Assembly (NCBI GenBank): GCA_903970185.1
Contig: CAJCIC010000074.1
Coordinates: 1-49,964 of the forward strand
Direction of reading: 5' to 3'
Source of the DNA: Gammaproteobacteria bacterium
Lineage (GTDB): Bacteria > Pseudomonadota > Gammaproteobacteria > Burkholderiales > Burkholderiaceae_D
Length of the DNA stretch: 49,964 nucleotides
The notes under the pieces are model-generated. The model worked only from the letters and a program-made list of their open reading frames with translations. It did no database searches and had not been told where the DNA came from. Every line of letters starts with the position of its first letter. Position 1 is the stretch's first letter. A program made the position numbers and the translations under genes. Below are positions 34,901-42,625 of the stretch, piece after piece.

Positions 34901-35106
34901 ATCGGCACAGTGTAGTAACGCTCCATCTCCTCGGCTGACAGGCCGGCCGTTTGCGCCGTGATCTCAAGGATGACGGGTGCAGGATTGGGATAGGCCTCGA
35001 TGTTCAGGCGCGAATAGGCAAACCCTCCCGCGCCGATAAAGACCAGGAGTGCGAGGATGATGATCGGGCGGCGCGTGAGCGCAAAGGCCAGGATGCTCTT
35101 GAGCAC
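31918..35106 (-). CDS. RND efflux permease, heavy-metal (CzcA/CusA)-like
   Basis: Inner-membrane proton-driven pump of 1062 residues with the standard RND plan: TM1 at the N-terminus (RRPIIILALLVFIGAGGFAYS), two large periplasmic loops, and eleven further helices. TM4 carries VDFGIIVDSAVILMENI, with the two Asp and the Glu of the metal-type (HME) proton relay. RYYTVPMEVGLAATPGVDSIRS is also HME-like. The transported substrate (metal cation or other) cannot be fixed from sequence. GTG 35106 has an AGGA element; the adaptor gene ends 20 bp before it. Complete, no frameshift seen. Confidence 0.9.
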   Translation of the reverse strand: MLKSILAFALTRRPIIILALLVFIGAGGFAYSRLNIEAYPNPAPVILEITAQTAGLSAEEMERYYTVPMEVGLAATPGVDSIRSTSFYGLSFVRVTFKYGIDFYFAQTQAALSLQQNVNLPNGVQPQIQASSLVGEIYRYQLVGPAHYGVTNLRTLQDWVLQRRLLTVPGVAEVVAWGGTTKEYHVEANLQKMQVYGITIPQLISALGNANVNVGGRTINLGQQSVNVRGVGLIRDVNDIGNVVLSQSNGVPILVKDVAAVDIGFVPRLGQAGRDAQEDVVTGIVVMNRTMQTNDVVSRVKKEITAINRDGTLPPGVKIEPYYDRSTLVGVTTHTVLHNLVFGCLLVFFIQWIFLGDLRSALIVGANIPFALFFSIIILVMTGESANLLSLGAVDFGIIVDSAVILMENIFRNLQREPAGRRELIRSYRADNAHEGFVEDAPGWTNRLRLIFISALQVDRAIFFSTAITVAAFIPLFTMQGVEGQIFSPMARTYGYALAGALLATFTVTPVLGSLLLPRKIIETETVVVRFLRHIYSPVLTWALKNRGLTVGLGALFLALAAIVLPQTGAEFLPALEEGNLWIRATMPPTISLEAGDQIISRMRTILKSHPEVITVVSQHGRPDDGSDASGFNNAEFFAPLKPFDEWPAGSTKEKLVAGLQADFDREFPGVELNFSQYIQDNVEEGLSGIKGANSVKVIGPDLAVLERIANDVLVQMRTVRGVADLGVFRVLGQPNLDINIDRAKTARYGLNSGDVNTVIQAALGGTLATTVLEGDRQVGLTVRLPLNQRQNVDAVRNLMVGYQTSAGATAYVPLSAIADISINTGASYIYHERNERFMPVKFSVRDRDLGSTVAEAQALIAKKVQLPSGYRLAWAGEFEELEQAKIRLFFILPVAVALIMVLLYALFNSLRDSLLTLAAIPFSIAGGILALYVTGLDRSVSAAIGFISLFGVSVMNGILIITYFNELRHNGMEPMDAMHHAAEQRMRPMLMTALSACIGLLPAALSHGIGSQVQRPLATVVVGGMLLGPIMLLVVSPALQLMFLGREKGKPASGTVVEDDD

Positions 35107-35126
35107 GTCGTCGTCCTGTCTCGCCG

Positions 35127-36308
35127 TTACTGCTGGTTGAGCGTGCGCGCATTGGAGAGAAAGAGCGCGCCGTCCGAGGCGATCGTCTCACCAGGATGTA
35201 CACCCGCTACGATCTGCTGCAAGCCGTCTTCGACCATGCCAATTTCGACAACACGCATCGTGAAGACACGCTTGTCGGACGTGACCCAGACCGTGTGCGT
35301 GCCGTCGCCCTCGCGCACGACGCCGGCAACGGGAGCTGCAGGCGAGGTGACCGGCGCGCTCGTGGCGATGCGAAAGGTTGCAAACATCTGGGCTTTGAGC
35401 TGATCCGCAGGATCACGCACGCTGGCCCTGACGATGGCGCGGTGGGAGGTTGCGTCAAGGGCCGCGCTGATGTTCTCGACCTTGCCCGAAAACGTCTTGG
35501 CCGGATACGCATCGACGTGCACTTCGACCGGCTGATTGAGCGCCAGGCCCGGCACTTCGGATTCGGCGACATTGGCGAGCATCCACTTCACCGACGTGTC
35601 GGCAACGACCATCGGATAGGGCACGCTGCCGGGCTGCACGAGGCTCCCCGGCGCGGCGTTGCGCGATGTCACAACGCCCTTGATCGGACTATTGATGGGC
35701 ATTTCGGCATCGACCTTGCGCGAGGCGATCAATTGGTCAATGTCGTGATCGCTCTTGCCAAAGATGCGCAGTGCGTCGCGCGCGGCCTTCAGCGCAGCTT
35801 CTGCTGCCTGCTGGTCGGTGACCGCCTGCTCGTAGTCCTTTTGTGCCAGGCCACGGCTATCGACGAGCTCCTTGGCACGCACCAGTTCGTTCTTGGTCTG
35901 GATCGCGGTGGCTGCAGCGGCAATCGCCGTCGATTCGGCTTGAACCAGATCGGGGCTCTCGATCGTAAACAGGGTCTGGCCGCGCGCGACGGCATCCCCC
36001 GCCTTGACCAGCACGCGCGCAATACGCCCGGCATAAGGCGTTGAAACCTGAGCCATCGTGTCCTGGTCGAAGTCGATCGTGCCAACGGCATCGGTATGGA
36101 CCACGAAGGCGTGATTGGCGATTGCAACGACAGGGACATGCGCTGACTGGCCTTCGGTGAGCTCGATGGCATTCGGATCATGCGGCGTTTGTGCCGCCGC
36201 TTGCTTGTCGCTGTCGGCATGGGCGTAGCTGGTGTAAAGGCCAACCGCCACGCAGATCGCGACGACGACGGCAACTGCTCCGACAACGTGGTTTTTTTGG
36301 AACTTCAT
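35127..36308 (-). CDS. RND efflux periplasmic adaptor (HlyD/CusB-type)
   Basis: Membrane-fusion protein of 393 residues. An N-terminal anchor or signal (about residues 9-31) is followed by a barrel-sandwich half (VSTPYAGRIARVLVKAGDAVARGQ), a helical hairpin (about 120-185), the second lipoyl half (INSPIKGVVTSRNAAPGSLVQPG) and a beta-barrel/MP domain. It bridges the permease and the outer-membrane channel. As first gene of the operon it follows a 238-bp region with a candidate operator. The residues after the anchor contain His and Asp but no obvious metal-binding extension. Confidence 0.88.
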   Translation of the reverse strand: MKFQKNHVVGAVAVVVAICVAVGLYTSYAHADSDKQAAAQTPHDPNAIELTEGQSAHVPVVAIANHAFVVHTDAVGTIDFDQDTMAQVSTPYAGRIARVLVKAGDAVARGQTLFTIESPDLVQAESTAIAAAATAIQTKNELVRAKELVDSRGLAQKDYEQAVTDQQAAEAALKAARDALRIFGKSDHDIDQLIASRKVDAEMPINSPIKGVVTSRNAAPGSLVQPGSVPYPMVVADTSVKWMLANVAESEVPGLALNQPVEVHVDAYPAKTFSGKVENISAALDATSHRAIVRASVRDPADQLKAQMFATFRIATSAPVTSPAAPVAGVVREGDGTHTVWVTSDKRVFTMRVVEIGMVEDGLQQIVAGVHPGETIASDGALFLSNARTLNQQ

Positions 36309-36392
36309 AGTTCAGCGGGCAAGAAAGGACCAGGCGCTAGCAAAAGTGCACAAAGAAGGGTACGCAAGGCAGATTGCGCTCACCTTTCAAGA

Positions 36393-36427
36393 ACCTTGAC
36401 GATAGCTGTACGCCCCGTATGCAAGGT
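36393..36427. promoter_or_regulatory. Candidate operator upstream of the RND efflux operon
   Basis: Inverted repeat ACCTTG (36393-36398) and CAAGGT (36422-36427) separated by 23 bases, 85-119 bp before the adaptor start. A further partial copy, ACCTTTCAAG, lies just beside it (36382-36391). The dyad resembles operator half-sites of metal-responsive regulators, but the spacing does not fit the classic MerR layout. No regulator gene is adjacent. Confidence 0.35.
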
Positions 36428-36498
36428 GAATAGCTTCGTCACAATGCCGTTCATGAGGGACTCGACGAATTCATGCTTGTCGCAAGCGGGAACAGATC

Positions 36499-36530
36499 CC
36501 GAGCTTTCTTCAGCCACGCAGAAAGCCCGG
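36499..36530 (-). terminator. Stem-loop after the porin gene
   Basis: GCTTTCT (36503-36509) and AGAAAGC (36520-36526) form a 7-bp stem with a 10-base loop; three more pairs follow outward beyond one mismatch. It lies 17 bp beyond the porin stop on the minus strand. There is no U-run, so it may be a processing or stability hairpin instead of a true intrinsic terminator. Confidence 0.35.
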
Positions 36531-36546
36531 ATCAGATGCCGCTAGT

Positions 36547-38277
36547 TCAGAAATGCCAGATCAAGTCGCCCGAGAGGACCAGCTCATGAGACTTGTTCGG
36601 TGCCACGCCCGCATTGGCGTTGCCGTTGAACGCAGCGCCATCGAGCGAGCGGTAGTAGGCGAGTTCGGGGCGGACTTCGACCTGTGGCGAGAACCAGTGT
36701 TGCCAGCCAAAGGCAAGGTTGGTGTACTTGGTTGCCACACCGGTGCGCTGGCCTTGTGGATCCGAGAAGTACTCGGGCCTGATCGAGAAGTTGTCGAGCG
36801 GATCGGGGGAGTAGTTGATATACGCAACCGACCCGTAAGCGTTCGCGCGGCAGGTCAGGACACCGGGGCTGCTGCAGATCGCGAGGTCGGGCGCGTTAAA
36901 CGGGATGAAATGCGACGAGAAGGGCGAGCCGCCGTTGGCGTAAACCGTCTGTACCGTCGGGTTGTTGGCATTGGGAACGTTGTTCTCGAAGAGATGGTAG
37001 GCCTCAAAGGCGATATGCCAGGTGTCAGTGAACTGGTGATAGGCCGTCAGCCCGTACCATTGCAGATTGTTGTAGCCGTAGGTGCCCCGGTTCTCCGCGT
37101 TCGCGCATGCGTTGACGTCAGTCTTGCCGTCATCCGAGTTGTACCTGCCGCAAAGCGTCCACGACGGCAGGGCGCCCGGGTCGACCTTGAAAGTCGAGCC
37201 GGGATAAAGCGGGTTGTAGCCCACCTGCCCGGGTAGCGCACCTTGACGATTCGGGTAAGGGTTGTTTTCTGTTTCCCACAGGTGCGGCAGTGCTGCTTCG
37301 GTTCCCGCCGCCACGCCGACCTGAATCATGTAGTTCTGGTTTATCGCCAGCGTCGTCTGGATCCCCGTGTTGGTGTAGTTATCGAAGGTGTAGGTCATCG
37401 AATGCGTATACATGTAGTTATTCGGCGCCAGCTGCGCTTCGATGTCCGGCAATGAAATATATCGACCGACGCGCACCATGAAACCGTCGAGGATCTTCGG
37501 ATCGTAGACCTCCCCGTAGAACATCGGGAAGTCATAGCCATACGCACGATTCCTATCCAGCAACTGATAGCTGGCGAGACCGTAGGAGGTGGTGTAGCGA
37601 TAGTTGGTGCCATAGATCACCGACAGTCTCATGCCCCAATCGATGTGGTCGGTTTGCACCGTGTCCGGGAACTTGTCGAGATAGAGCACGGCCTGATCCA
37701 TCTGTATCGAGTTCGGTACGTAGTCATAGGCTGCGGGTGCATTTCCCGCATGGACCGAGCTGGTGCTCAGATTGGCGCCGACGTCGACCCAGCCATACAA
37801 CTGAAAATCATTCTTGCCAAGCCATGTTCCGAAGTCGGTATTTGCCAGCGCTTCCATGAGCGGACTATCGACCGAACTCGGCCTTGTGACGCCAAGCGAC
37901 GTCGTGCCGCCATAGGGCCATTCGGTAAAGGGCATCGGCGGCGTCGTTTGCGCGGCAGGGGGGAAGTCGGCTCTGCGGCTGGCGGGTGCGTTGGGGTCTG
38001 ACGGTCCTGTCGCCTGGCCCCATTCGAGTTCCTGATACCTGACGAAACGCTCCCAAAAACCGGTACCGAGGTAGCTATCCAGGCAGGAGTAGTCCTTATA
38101 GGGGTCACAAGCCGCAGCGCTTGCCGGTGCTGGAGGGTCTGCTGCAACTGCCATCTGGCTGCAGACCGACAGCGCAATCACCACACCCATGTGCAAGGCG
38201 TTCTTTTTTGCTGCCGCTGGGACAGCGTTGCCACGACCCTGAGAGGGAACACCGACAGCTCCTGAATGTAAGAACAT
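36547..38277 (-). CDS. Outer-membrane beta-barrel porin-like protein
   Basis: A 576-residue precursor. A long N-region precedes the hydrophobic signal segment (HMGVVIALSVCSQMAVAADPP), then a Cys-containing start of the mature protein (ACDPYKDYSCLD) and a barrel rich in alternating aromatic strands. It ends in the terminal Phe typical of outer-membrane proteins (SGDLIWHF). DFQLYGWVDVGANLSTSS and VRVGRYISLPDIEAQLAPNNY are characteristic of the BBP2/OmpL-like porin group. ATG 38277 has AGGGG 6 bases upstream, deciding it over the later ATG 38190. It lies 713 bp downstream of kdpE in the same direction, probably with its own promoter. Confidence 0.82.
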   Translation of the reverse strand: MFLHSGAVGVPSQGRGNAVPAAAKKNALHMGVVIALSVCSQMAVAADPPAPASAAACDPYKDYSCLDSYLGTGFWERFVRYQELEWGQATGPSDPNAPASRRADFPPAAQTTPPMPFTEWPYGGTTSLGVTRPSSVDSPLMEALANTDFGTWLGKNDFQLYGWVDVGANLSTSSVHAGNAPAAYDYVPNSIQMDQAVLYLDKFPDTVQTDHIDWGMRLSVIYGTNYRYTTSYGLASYQLLDRNRAYGYDFPMFYGEVYDPKILDGFMVRVGRYISLPDIEAQLAPNNYMYTHSMTYTFDNYTNTGIQTTLAINQNYMIQVGVAAGTEAALPHLWETENNPYPNRQGALPGQVGYNPLYPGSTFKVDPGALPSWTLCGRYNSDDGKTDVNACANAENRGTYGYNNLQWYGLTAYHQFTDTWHIAFEAYHLFENNVPNANNPTVQTVYANGGSPFSSHFIPFNAPDLAICSSPGVLTCRANAYGSVAYINYSPDPLDNFSIRPEYFSDPQGQRTGVATKYTNLAFGWQHWFSPQVEVRPELAYYRSLDGAAFNGNANAGVAPNKSHELVLSGDLIWHF

Positions 38278-38990
38278 TTTTTCCCCTAGCGAATACAGAC
38301 GAAAAGTGCGGCGCATACCCGCAGTTGACCGGCTCGCCTCACGCTGTCAGCAGCGTCAGCGCATGGCGTTGGGTCGGAAGATTTGCATGACGATTAGATC
38401 AAGCGGGGCGCTAAATTTTTATCAAAAGTGCGGCCGGCCCGACCCCGAATGATTGGCGTGCAGTGAATCGCGATCGAGCTGCAACGGCACCCGTGTGGTG
38501 AATCTCGATGATTAAGGCCACCGATGTGGTGCGCGATGCGCGCGAAGGTTCTCGCTGCTCGTTGTGGCCTGACTGCTGGCCACGTGGCGCAAAGGCACAG
38601 ACGGCGCGGCTCACCTACACGGAGCGAAGGGGCGCGTACGCGAATCAAGTCGAGGGGAAAACCTGTCCCGCTTAATTGGAAGGGCAGCGCGCGGCAGAGC
38701 ACAACGCGCCAAGATGCCGACAGGGTTCGCGATCAGTGAAGTCCCAGAAAAAATCCAAGGACGCCATGGCCTCGACCGACCACCCCGGGGCACACAACAC
38801 TTCGCAGCCAAAGCTACCCGTTATGGTGCAAACGAGGTATCACTACTCATTTGACGTCTTCCCGCCTAATGAACTCCATAAGGAGGGGATTTTCGATGGG
38901 CGAGGGTTGCCGCCCAGCGATCACTTGACCGCGCTGTCGTCCGGATAGCGCATTCGATTGACAGCGGCCAGCACAGAAAACAACAGTTCG
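38278..38990. other. 713-bp gene-poor region between the porin gene and kdpE
   Basis: I find no convincing gene here. Open frames exist on both strands (for example 38394-38702 minus and 38676-38948 plus) but lack family resemblance or clear starts. An AT-rich island, CTAAATTTTTATCAAAAG (38411-38428), stands out in GC-rich surroundings 134-151 bp before the porin start and could be part of its promoter or a regulator site. A strong AGGAGGGG (38881-38888) precedes an 11-codon frame ATG 38896 to TGA 38928 that may be chance. Confidence 0.45.
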
Positions 38991-39683
38991 TTAAGGCTCG
39001 AAGCGGTAACCAATTCCAGTTTCGGTCAGGAGATGCCGGGGTTGCGCCGGATCGAGCTCGACCTTCTTGCGCAGATGGGTCATGTAGACCCGCAGATAGT
39101 GGGTGTCCTGTTCATGGTTCGGGCCCCAGACGGACTTGAGCACCTGTCGATGCGTCATGACGCGATGCGGGTGCGCCGTGAGGTAGGTCAGCAAGCGGTA
39201 TTCGATCCGAGTGACGTGGACCCGCGCGCCGTTTCTTTCAACTGCGCGTCGATTGAAGTCGATCTTGACCTCTCCGAATTCAAGCGTCGCTCCCTTCGCA
39301 AGCGCTGTGGCATTGCGTCGCCTAAGATGCGCCCTCACCCTTGCCGAGAGCTCCAGGGCGCCAAAGGGCTTCATGAGGTAATCGTCGGCACCCGCGTCAA
39401 GTGCGGTGATCTTTTCCTGCTCGGCAGTGCGCGCTGATAACACCAGGATCGGAATGTCGGACCAGGTTCGCAAGCGCTTGATGAAATCCACGCCGTCGCC
39501 ATCGGGCAGGCCAAGGTCAAGCACAGCCAGGTCCGGGCGCCGGGTACCGGCTTCGATCAATCCGCGCTCGATCGTACCGACGTCGTAGACCTCAAAGCCG
39601 TCTCGATCCAGGGATGACTTGGTGAAGCGGCGGATCTCTGCGTCATCTTCAATGAAAAGTATCCGCGCGGCGGGATTGTTCAT
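38991..39683 (-). CDS. kdpE: KdpE-like response regulator (OmpR family)
   Basis: A 230-residue OmpR/PhoB-family regulator. The receiver domain has the acidic pocket IEDD, phospho-acceptor Asp56 (LAVLDLGLPDGDG), the switch residue in VLSART and Lys105 (LMKPFG). The C-terminal winged helix includes RIEYRLLTYLTAHPHRVMTHRQVL and HYLRVYMTHLRKKVE, the recognition-helix region typical of KdpE. ATG overlaps the KdpD stop (ATGA). No kdpFABC operon is in view, so the target is unknown; the downstream porin gene is a candidate. Confidence 0.87.
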   Translation of the reverse strand: MNNPAARILFIEDDAEIRRFTKSSLDRDGFEVYDVGTIERGLIEAGTRRPDLAVLDLGLPDGDGVDFIKRLRTWSDIPILVLSARTAEQEKITALDAGADDYLMKPFGALELSARVRAHLRRRNATALAKGATLEFGEVKIDFNRRAVERNGARVHVTRIEYRLLTYLTAHPHRVMTHRQVLKSVWGPNHEQDTHYLRVYMTHLRKKVELDPAQPRHLLTETGIGYRFEP

Positions 39684-42388
39684 AGCGATTCCTCGATTTC
39701 CTTTTCATCGTCCATGCTGTCCCACACCGGCTGTGTTTCGAGCGGCAGTTCAATCAAAAAGCGTGCGCCTCGCCGCGCTCGATTCTCGCCGCGAATCGCG
39801 CCGCCATGGGCTTCGACAATCGCTCGGCAGATCGCGAGCCCCAGGCCGACGCCAGGAATCGGGCTATCCCGGTTGCCACGCTCAAACATCTGAAAAATCG
39901 CCTCCTCCTTTTGCGGCGGCAGGCCAGGGCCTTCGTCCTCAAACACGATCGCTATGCGCGCGCCGGACAGGCTCGCCGAAATGACGATCTCCGACTGCGG
40001 CGGGGTGAACTTGGCCGCGTTTTCCAGCAGGTTGCAAAGGACCCGTTCGAAGAGGGCCGGGTCGACATTGATCACGGGCAGGTCATCAGGCAAGACGACG
40101 CGCACGCGTTCTGGCGCCAGGGTGCGGCTCATGGCACGGATGGCGCTGCCCACCGCCTCCTCGACGGGCAGCCACTGTCTGCCAAGCTGCACTCGTCCGG
40201 CATGCAGCCGCGCCATGTCAAGGAGATTGGAGACCTGCGCGCCCATGCGCAGAGCACCGCCTCGAATCGATTGCAACAGTGCGTTGACGTCGCTTCTCGA
40301 GGACGACAGCAGTGACGAGAGCGATTCGGTCATCGCAACGATGGCAGACAGGGGGGTGCGAATGTCGTGCGATACGGCAGACAGCAAGGAGCTGCGCAGG
40401 CGTTCGGATTCGATCTCGACGATGGACGCTTGCGCCACCTCTACATAGTGAATTCTCTCCAGGGCAAGCGCGATCAGCGACGCACACGTGTCAAGCAGGC
40501 GCTCCTGATCGGGACCGGTGAGGCGCGATCCCGAAGCGGGAGCGATGGCCAGCACGCCGCGGCCCCCCATGGGCGCCTTCAGAGGCAGGTAAACCACCGG
40601 TGATGCGGCAAGTGTATGGGTACCGTGCCCGGCGAGCGCACCATGGTCGTGGGCCCACTGCGCAATGCCGAGATCAAGTGGCTGAGCCCCCGGTCGAACA
40701 TGCGGAAGCTTGACCTTGCCTTGCACGTCGATCTCAAGCATGGTCGCCTGTGCCTTGAATTCGGATGAGATGAAGCGAGCGGCGATCTCTACAACCTCTT
40801 CGGCAACGCGCGCGCTGGAGAGCTCGCGCGACAACTCGTAGAGCGCGAATACGCGCTTTTCGCGTCGACTCGAAAGTTCGACCTGCCATTTCAGGCGCGC
40901 GGTGAGTTGCCCGATCAGAAGGCCGACAACGAGCATCACGCCAAACGTGACCAGGTATTGCACGTTGGCAACAGAGAAGGAAAATTTGGGCGGGACGTAG
41001 AAAAAATCCAGCAAGGCGACCGCCAGAAACGCTGCAAATACCGCAGGTCCCCGGCCAAGGCGCATGGCCACGAACACCACCGCCAGAAGGAACACCATGA
41101 CGATGTTGGTGACTTCAAGAACGGACTGGAACGGAGCGACCGCGGCGGTCGCAACCACACAAACGGCCATCGTAGAGGCGTAGTTTTTCCACGGCAGCCC
41201 GGATTTGACTTCGGCGAACGCGCCTGAAGGTATCGCAGGGTCGCTTTGCCGCTCATCCACGGCGATCTGCACAATATCCAGGTCTTTGGCAAGCGTGAAT
41301 ACCGCGGAAGCCAGATTATGCTGCCAAGGTCCTCGCCACTTGCGCACCGCCCGGCCAAGAATGAGGCGGGACAGGTTGTGTTCGCGCGCGTAGTCGATGA
41401 TCGCCTTGGCCACCGTGCTTGACGCGATGACTGCCGTGCGGGCGCCAGCTTGCTCGGCGCACTTGAGCTCGTTGAGGATGCGGCGGCGGCGAAATTCAGA
41501 AAGGCGTTGCAGTGAGGGTGTTTCTACGTAGATGCAATGCCAGGACGCGCCAAGCTGGATCGCAAGGCGTGCCGTGCTGCGCACCAGCTTGTCCATCCCT
41601 GGACCCGGTCCAATGCAAAGCAGCAGGGATTCTCGCGCCTGCCAGACGGCATCGACCGACTCGGTGCGCCGGTACGAGAGCAATTGGCAGTCGACGCCAT
41701 CGGCCATGCGTCTGAGCGCCAATTCGCGCAGTGCGAGCAGATTGCCCTTGCGAAAAAAACTCCTTGCTGCAGTTTCAGCATGCTGCGGCAAATGGACTTT
41801 TCCCTCGACAAGACGTTCCAGAAGCTCGTCGGCAGGAAGATCAAGCATCACCACGTCATCGGCGTTATCGAAAATACTGTCCGGCACCGTTTCGCGGATC
41901 TGCACCCCGGTGATGCCGGCAACGACATCATTGAGGCTCTCGATGTGCTGAACATTCAGGGTCGTCCAAACGTCAATCCCCGCGTCGAGCATTTCGTTGA
42001 CATCGGCCCAGCGCCTTGAGTGCCGCGAGGCTGCCGCGTTGGTATGCGCGAGATCGTCGATCAGGATCAATTCAGGGCGCAGCGCCAGCGCAGCGTCAAG
42101 GTCGAACTCGTAGAGGAGTCCGCCGGGATACTCGATGGATTGCATGGGAAGAACCGGAATGCCCTCGAGCACGGCTTGAGTCGCCTCGTCCCCGTGGGTT
42201 TCGATCACGCCCGCCAACACGTCGCGACCACAGTCGATCTGCCGGCGTGCCTGCACCAGCATCGCATAGGTTTTTCCGACCCCGGCTGATGCACCGAAAA
42301 AGATCTTCAGCCTTCCGCGCTTTGCACGCCCTTCCTCTGCAAAGCCGCTTGCGACGATCGGATCAGGGTCTGAACGCTTGATGCTCAT
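39680..42388 (-). CDS. kdpD: KdpD-like sensor histidine kinase
   Basis: A 902-residue sensor. In order: the KdpD domain with a Walker A motif (FFGASAGVGKTYAML, residues 31-44) and LILIDDLAHTNA; a universal-stress-like domain (about 245-365); four membrane helices of the DUF4118 region (about 390-490); a GAF-like region (about 515-650); and the kinase, with phospho-acceptor His674 in SAVSHDIRTPLSA, N box NLLENAAKF, and G boxes EDEGPGL and GVGLGLAI. Domain complement and length match KdpD, which senses K+ or osmotic conditions. ATG 42388 is chosen for its fit to the family N-terminus; the frame is open further upstream. Coupled to kdpE by ATGA. A 237-bp non-coding gap lies upstream. Confidence 0.9.
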   Translation of the reverse strand: MSIKRSDPDPIVASGFAEEGRAKRGRLKIFFGASAGVGKTYAMLVQARRQIDCGRDVLAGVIETHGDEATQAVLEGIPVLPMQSIEYPGGLLYEFDLDAALALRPELILIDDLAHTNAAASRHSRRWADVNEMLDAGIDVWTTLNVQHIESLNDVVAGITGVQIRETVPDSIFDNADDVVMLDLPADELLERLVEGKVHLPQHAETAARSFFRKGNLLALRELALRRMADGVDCQLLSYRRTESVDAVWQARESLLLCIGPGPGMDKLVRSTARLAIQLGASWHCIYVETPSLQRLSEFRRRRILNELKCAEQAGARTAVIASSTVAKAIIDYAREHNLSRLILGRAVRKWRGPWQHNLASAVFTLAKDLDIVQIAVDERQSDPAIPSGAFAEVKSGLPWKNYASTMAVCVVATAAVAPFQSVLEVTNIVMVFLLAVVFVAMRLGRGPAVFAAFLAVALLDFFYVPPKFSFSVANVQYLVTFGVMLVVGLLIGQLTARLKWQVELSSRREKRVFALYELSRELSSARVAEEVVEIAARFISSEFKAQATMLEIDVQGKVKLPHVRPGAQPLDLGIAQWAHDHGALAGHGTHTLAASPVVYLPLKAPMGGRGVLAIAPASGSRLTGPDQERLLDTCASLIALALERIHYVEVAQASIVEIESERLRSSLLSAVSHDIRTPLSAIVAMTESLSSLLSSSRSDVNALLQSIRGGALRMGAQVSNLLDMARLHAGRVQLGRQWLPVEEAVGSAIRAMSRTLAPERVRVVLPDDLPVINVDPALFERVLCNLLENAAKFTPPQSEIVISASLSGARIAIVFEDEGPGLPPQKEEAIFQMFERGNRDSPIPGVGLGLAICRAIVEAHGGAIRGENRARRGARFLIELPLETQPVWDSMDDEKEIEESL

Positions 42389-42625
42389 GCCTAAAAGCCA
42401 GGGCCTCTGAGGGCCAAAATGGAAGACCATGCACCCATGCAAAACGCGCGCCATCACGTGCGCCGGGGCGCGCGACACCCCGCTCTCCCGGCGCTTCGCG
42501 CCAGCCCAATTCACGACGCTAACGCTTAATTTCCGGTGGCAGGGCGGGCAACGCGTTGCGCGCAGCCGGGCCAAAGCCCAGTCAGGATTAGATGGTTCTG
42601 ATCCTTTCGCCGCCCTTTGCGAAGC

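Noticed and set aside
38394-38702. 102-codon open frame on the minus strand between porin and kdpE
   Set aside because: Arg/Cys-rich composition typical of a chance frame in GC-rich DNA; no ribosome binding site, no domain, no signal peptide.
38640-38740. Possible tRNA remnant (GGGTTCGCGATC-like TΨC segment)
   Set aside because: The arm does not close into a stem, and no acceptor or anticodon stem can be drawn.
38881-38928. Strong Shine-Dalgarno with an 11-codon frame
   Set aside because: It points toward the 3' end of kdpE on the opposite strand and has no downstream gene to regulate, so a leader peptide is unlikely.
38676-38948. 90-codon plus-strand frame before the kdpE end
   Set aside because: No recognisable family and an unclear start. 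It is slightly more protein-like than its surroundings but not enough to call a gene.
42490-42502. Small hairpin GGCGC-TTC-GCGCC after the TctE-like gene
   Set aside because: Five-base stem with a three-base loop and no T-run on either strand; such dyads are common by chance at this GC content.
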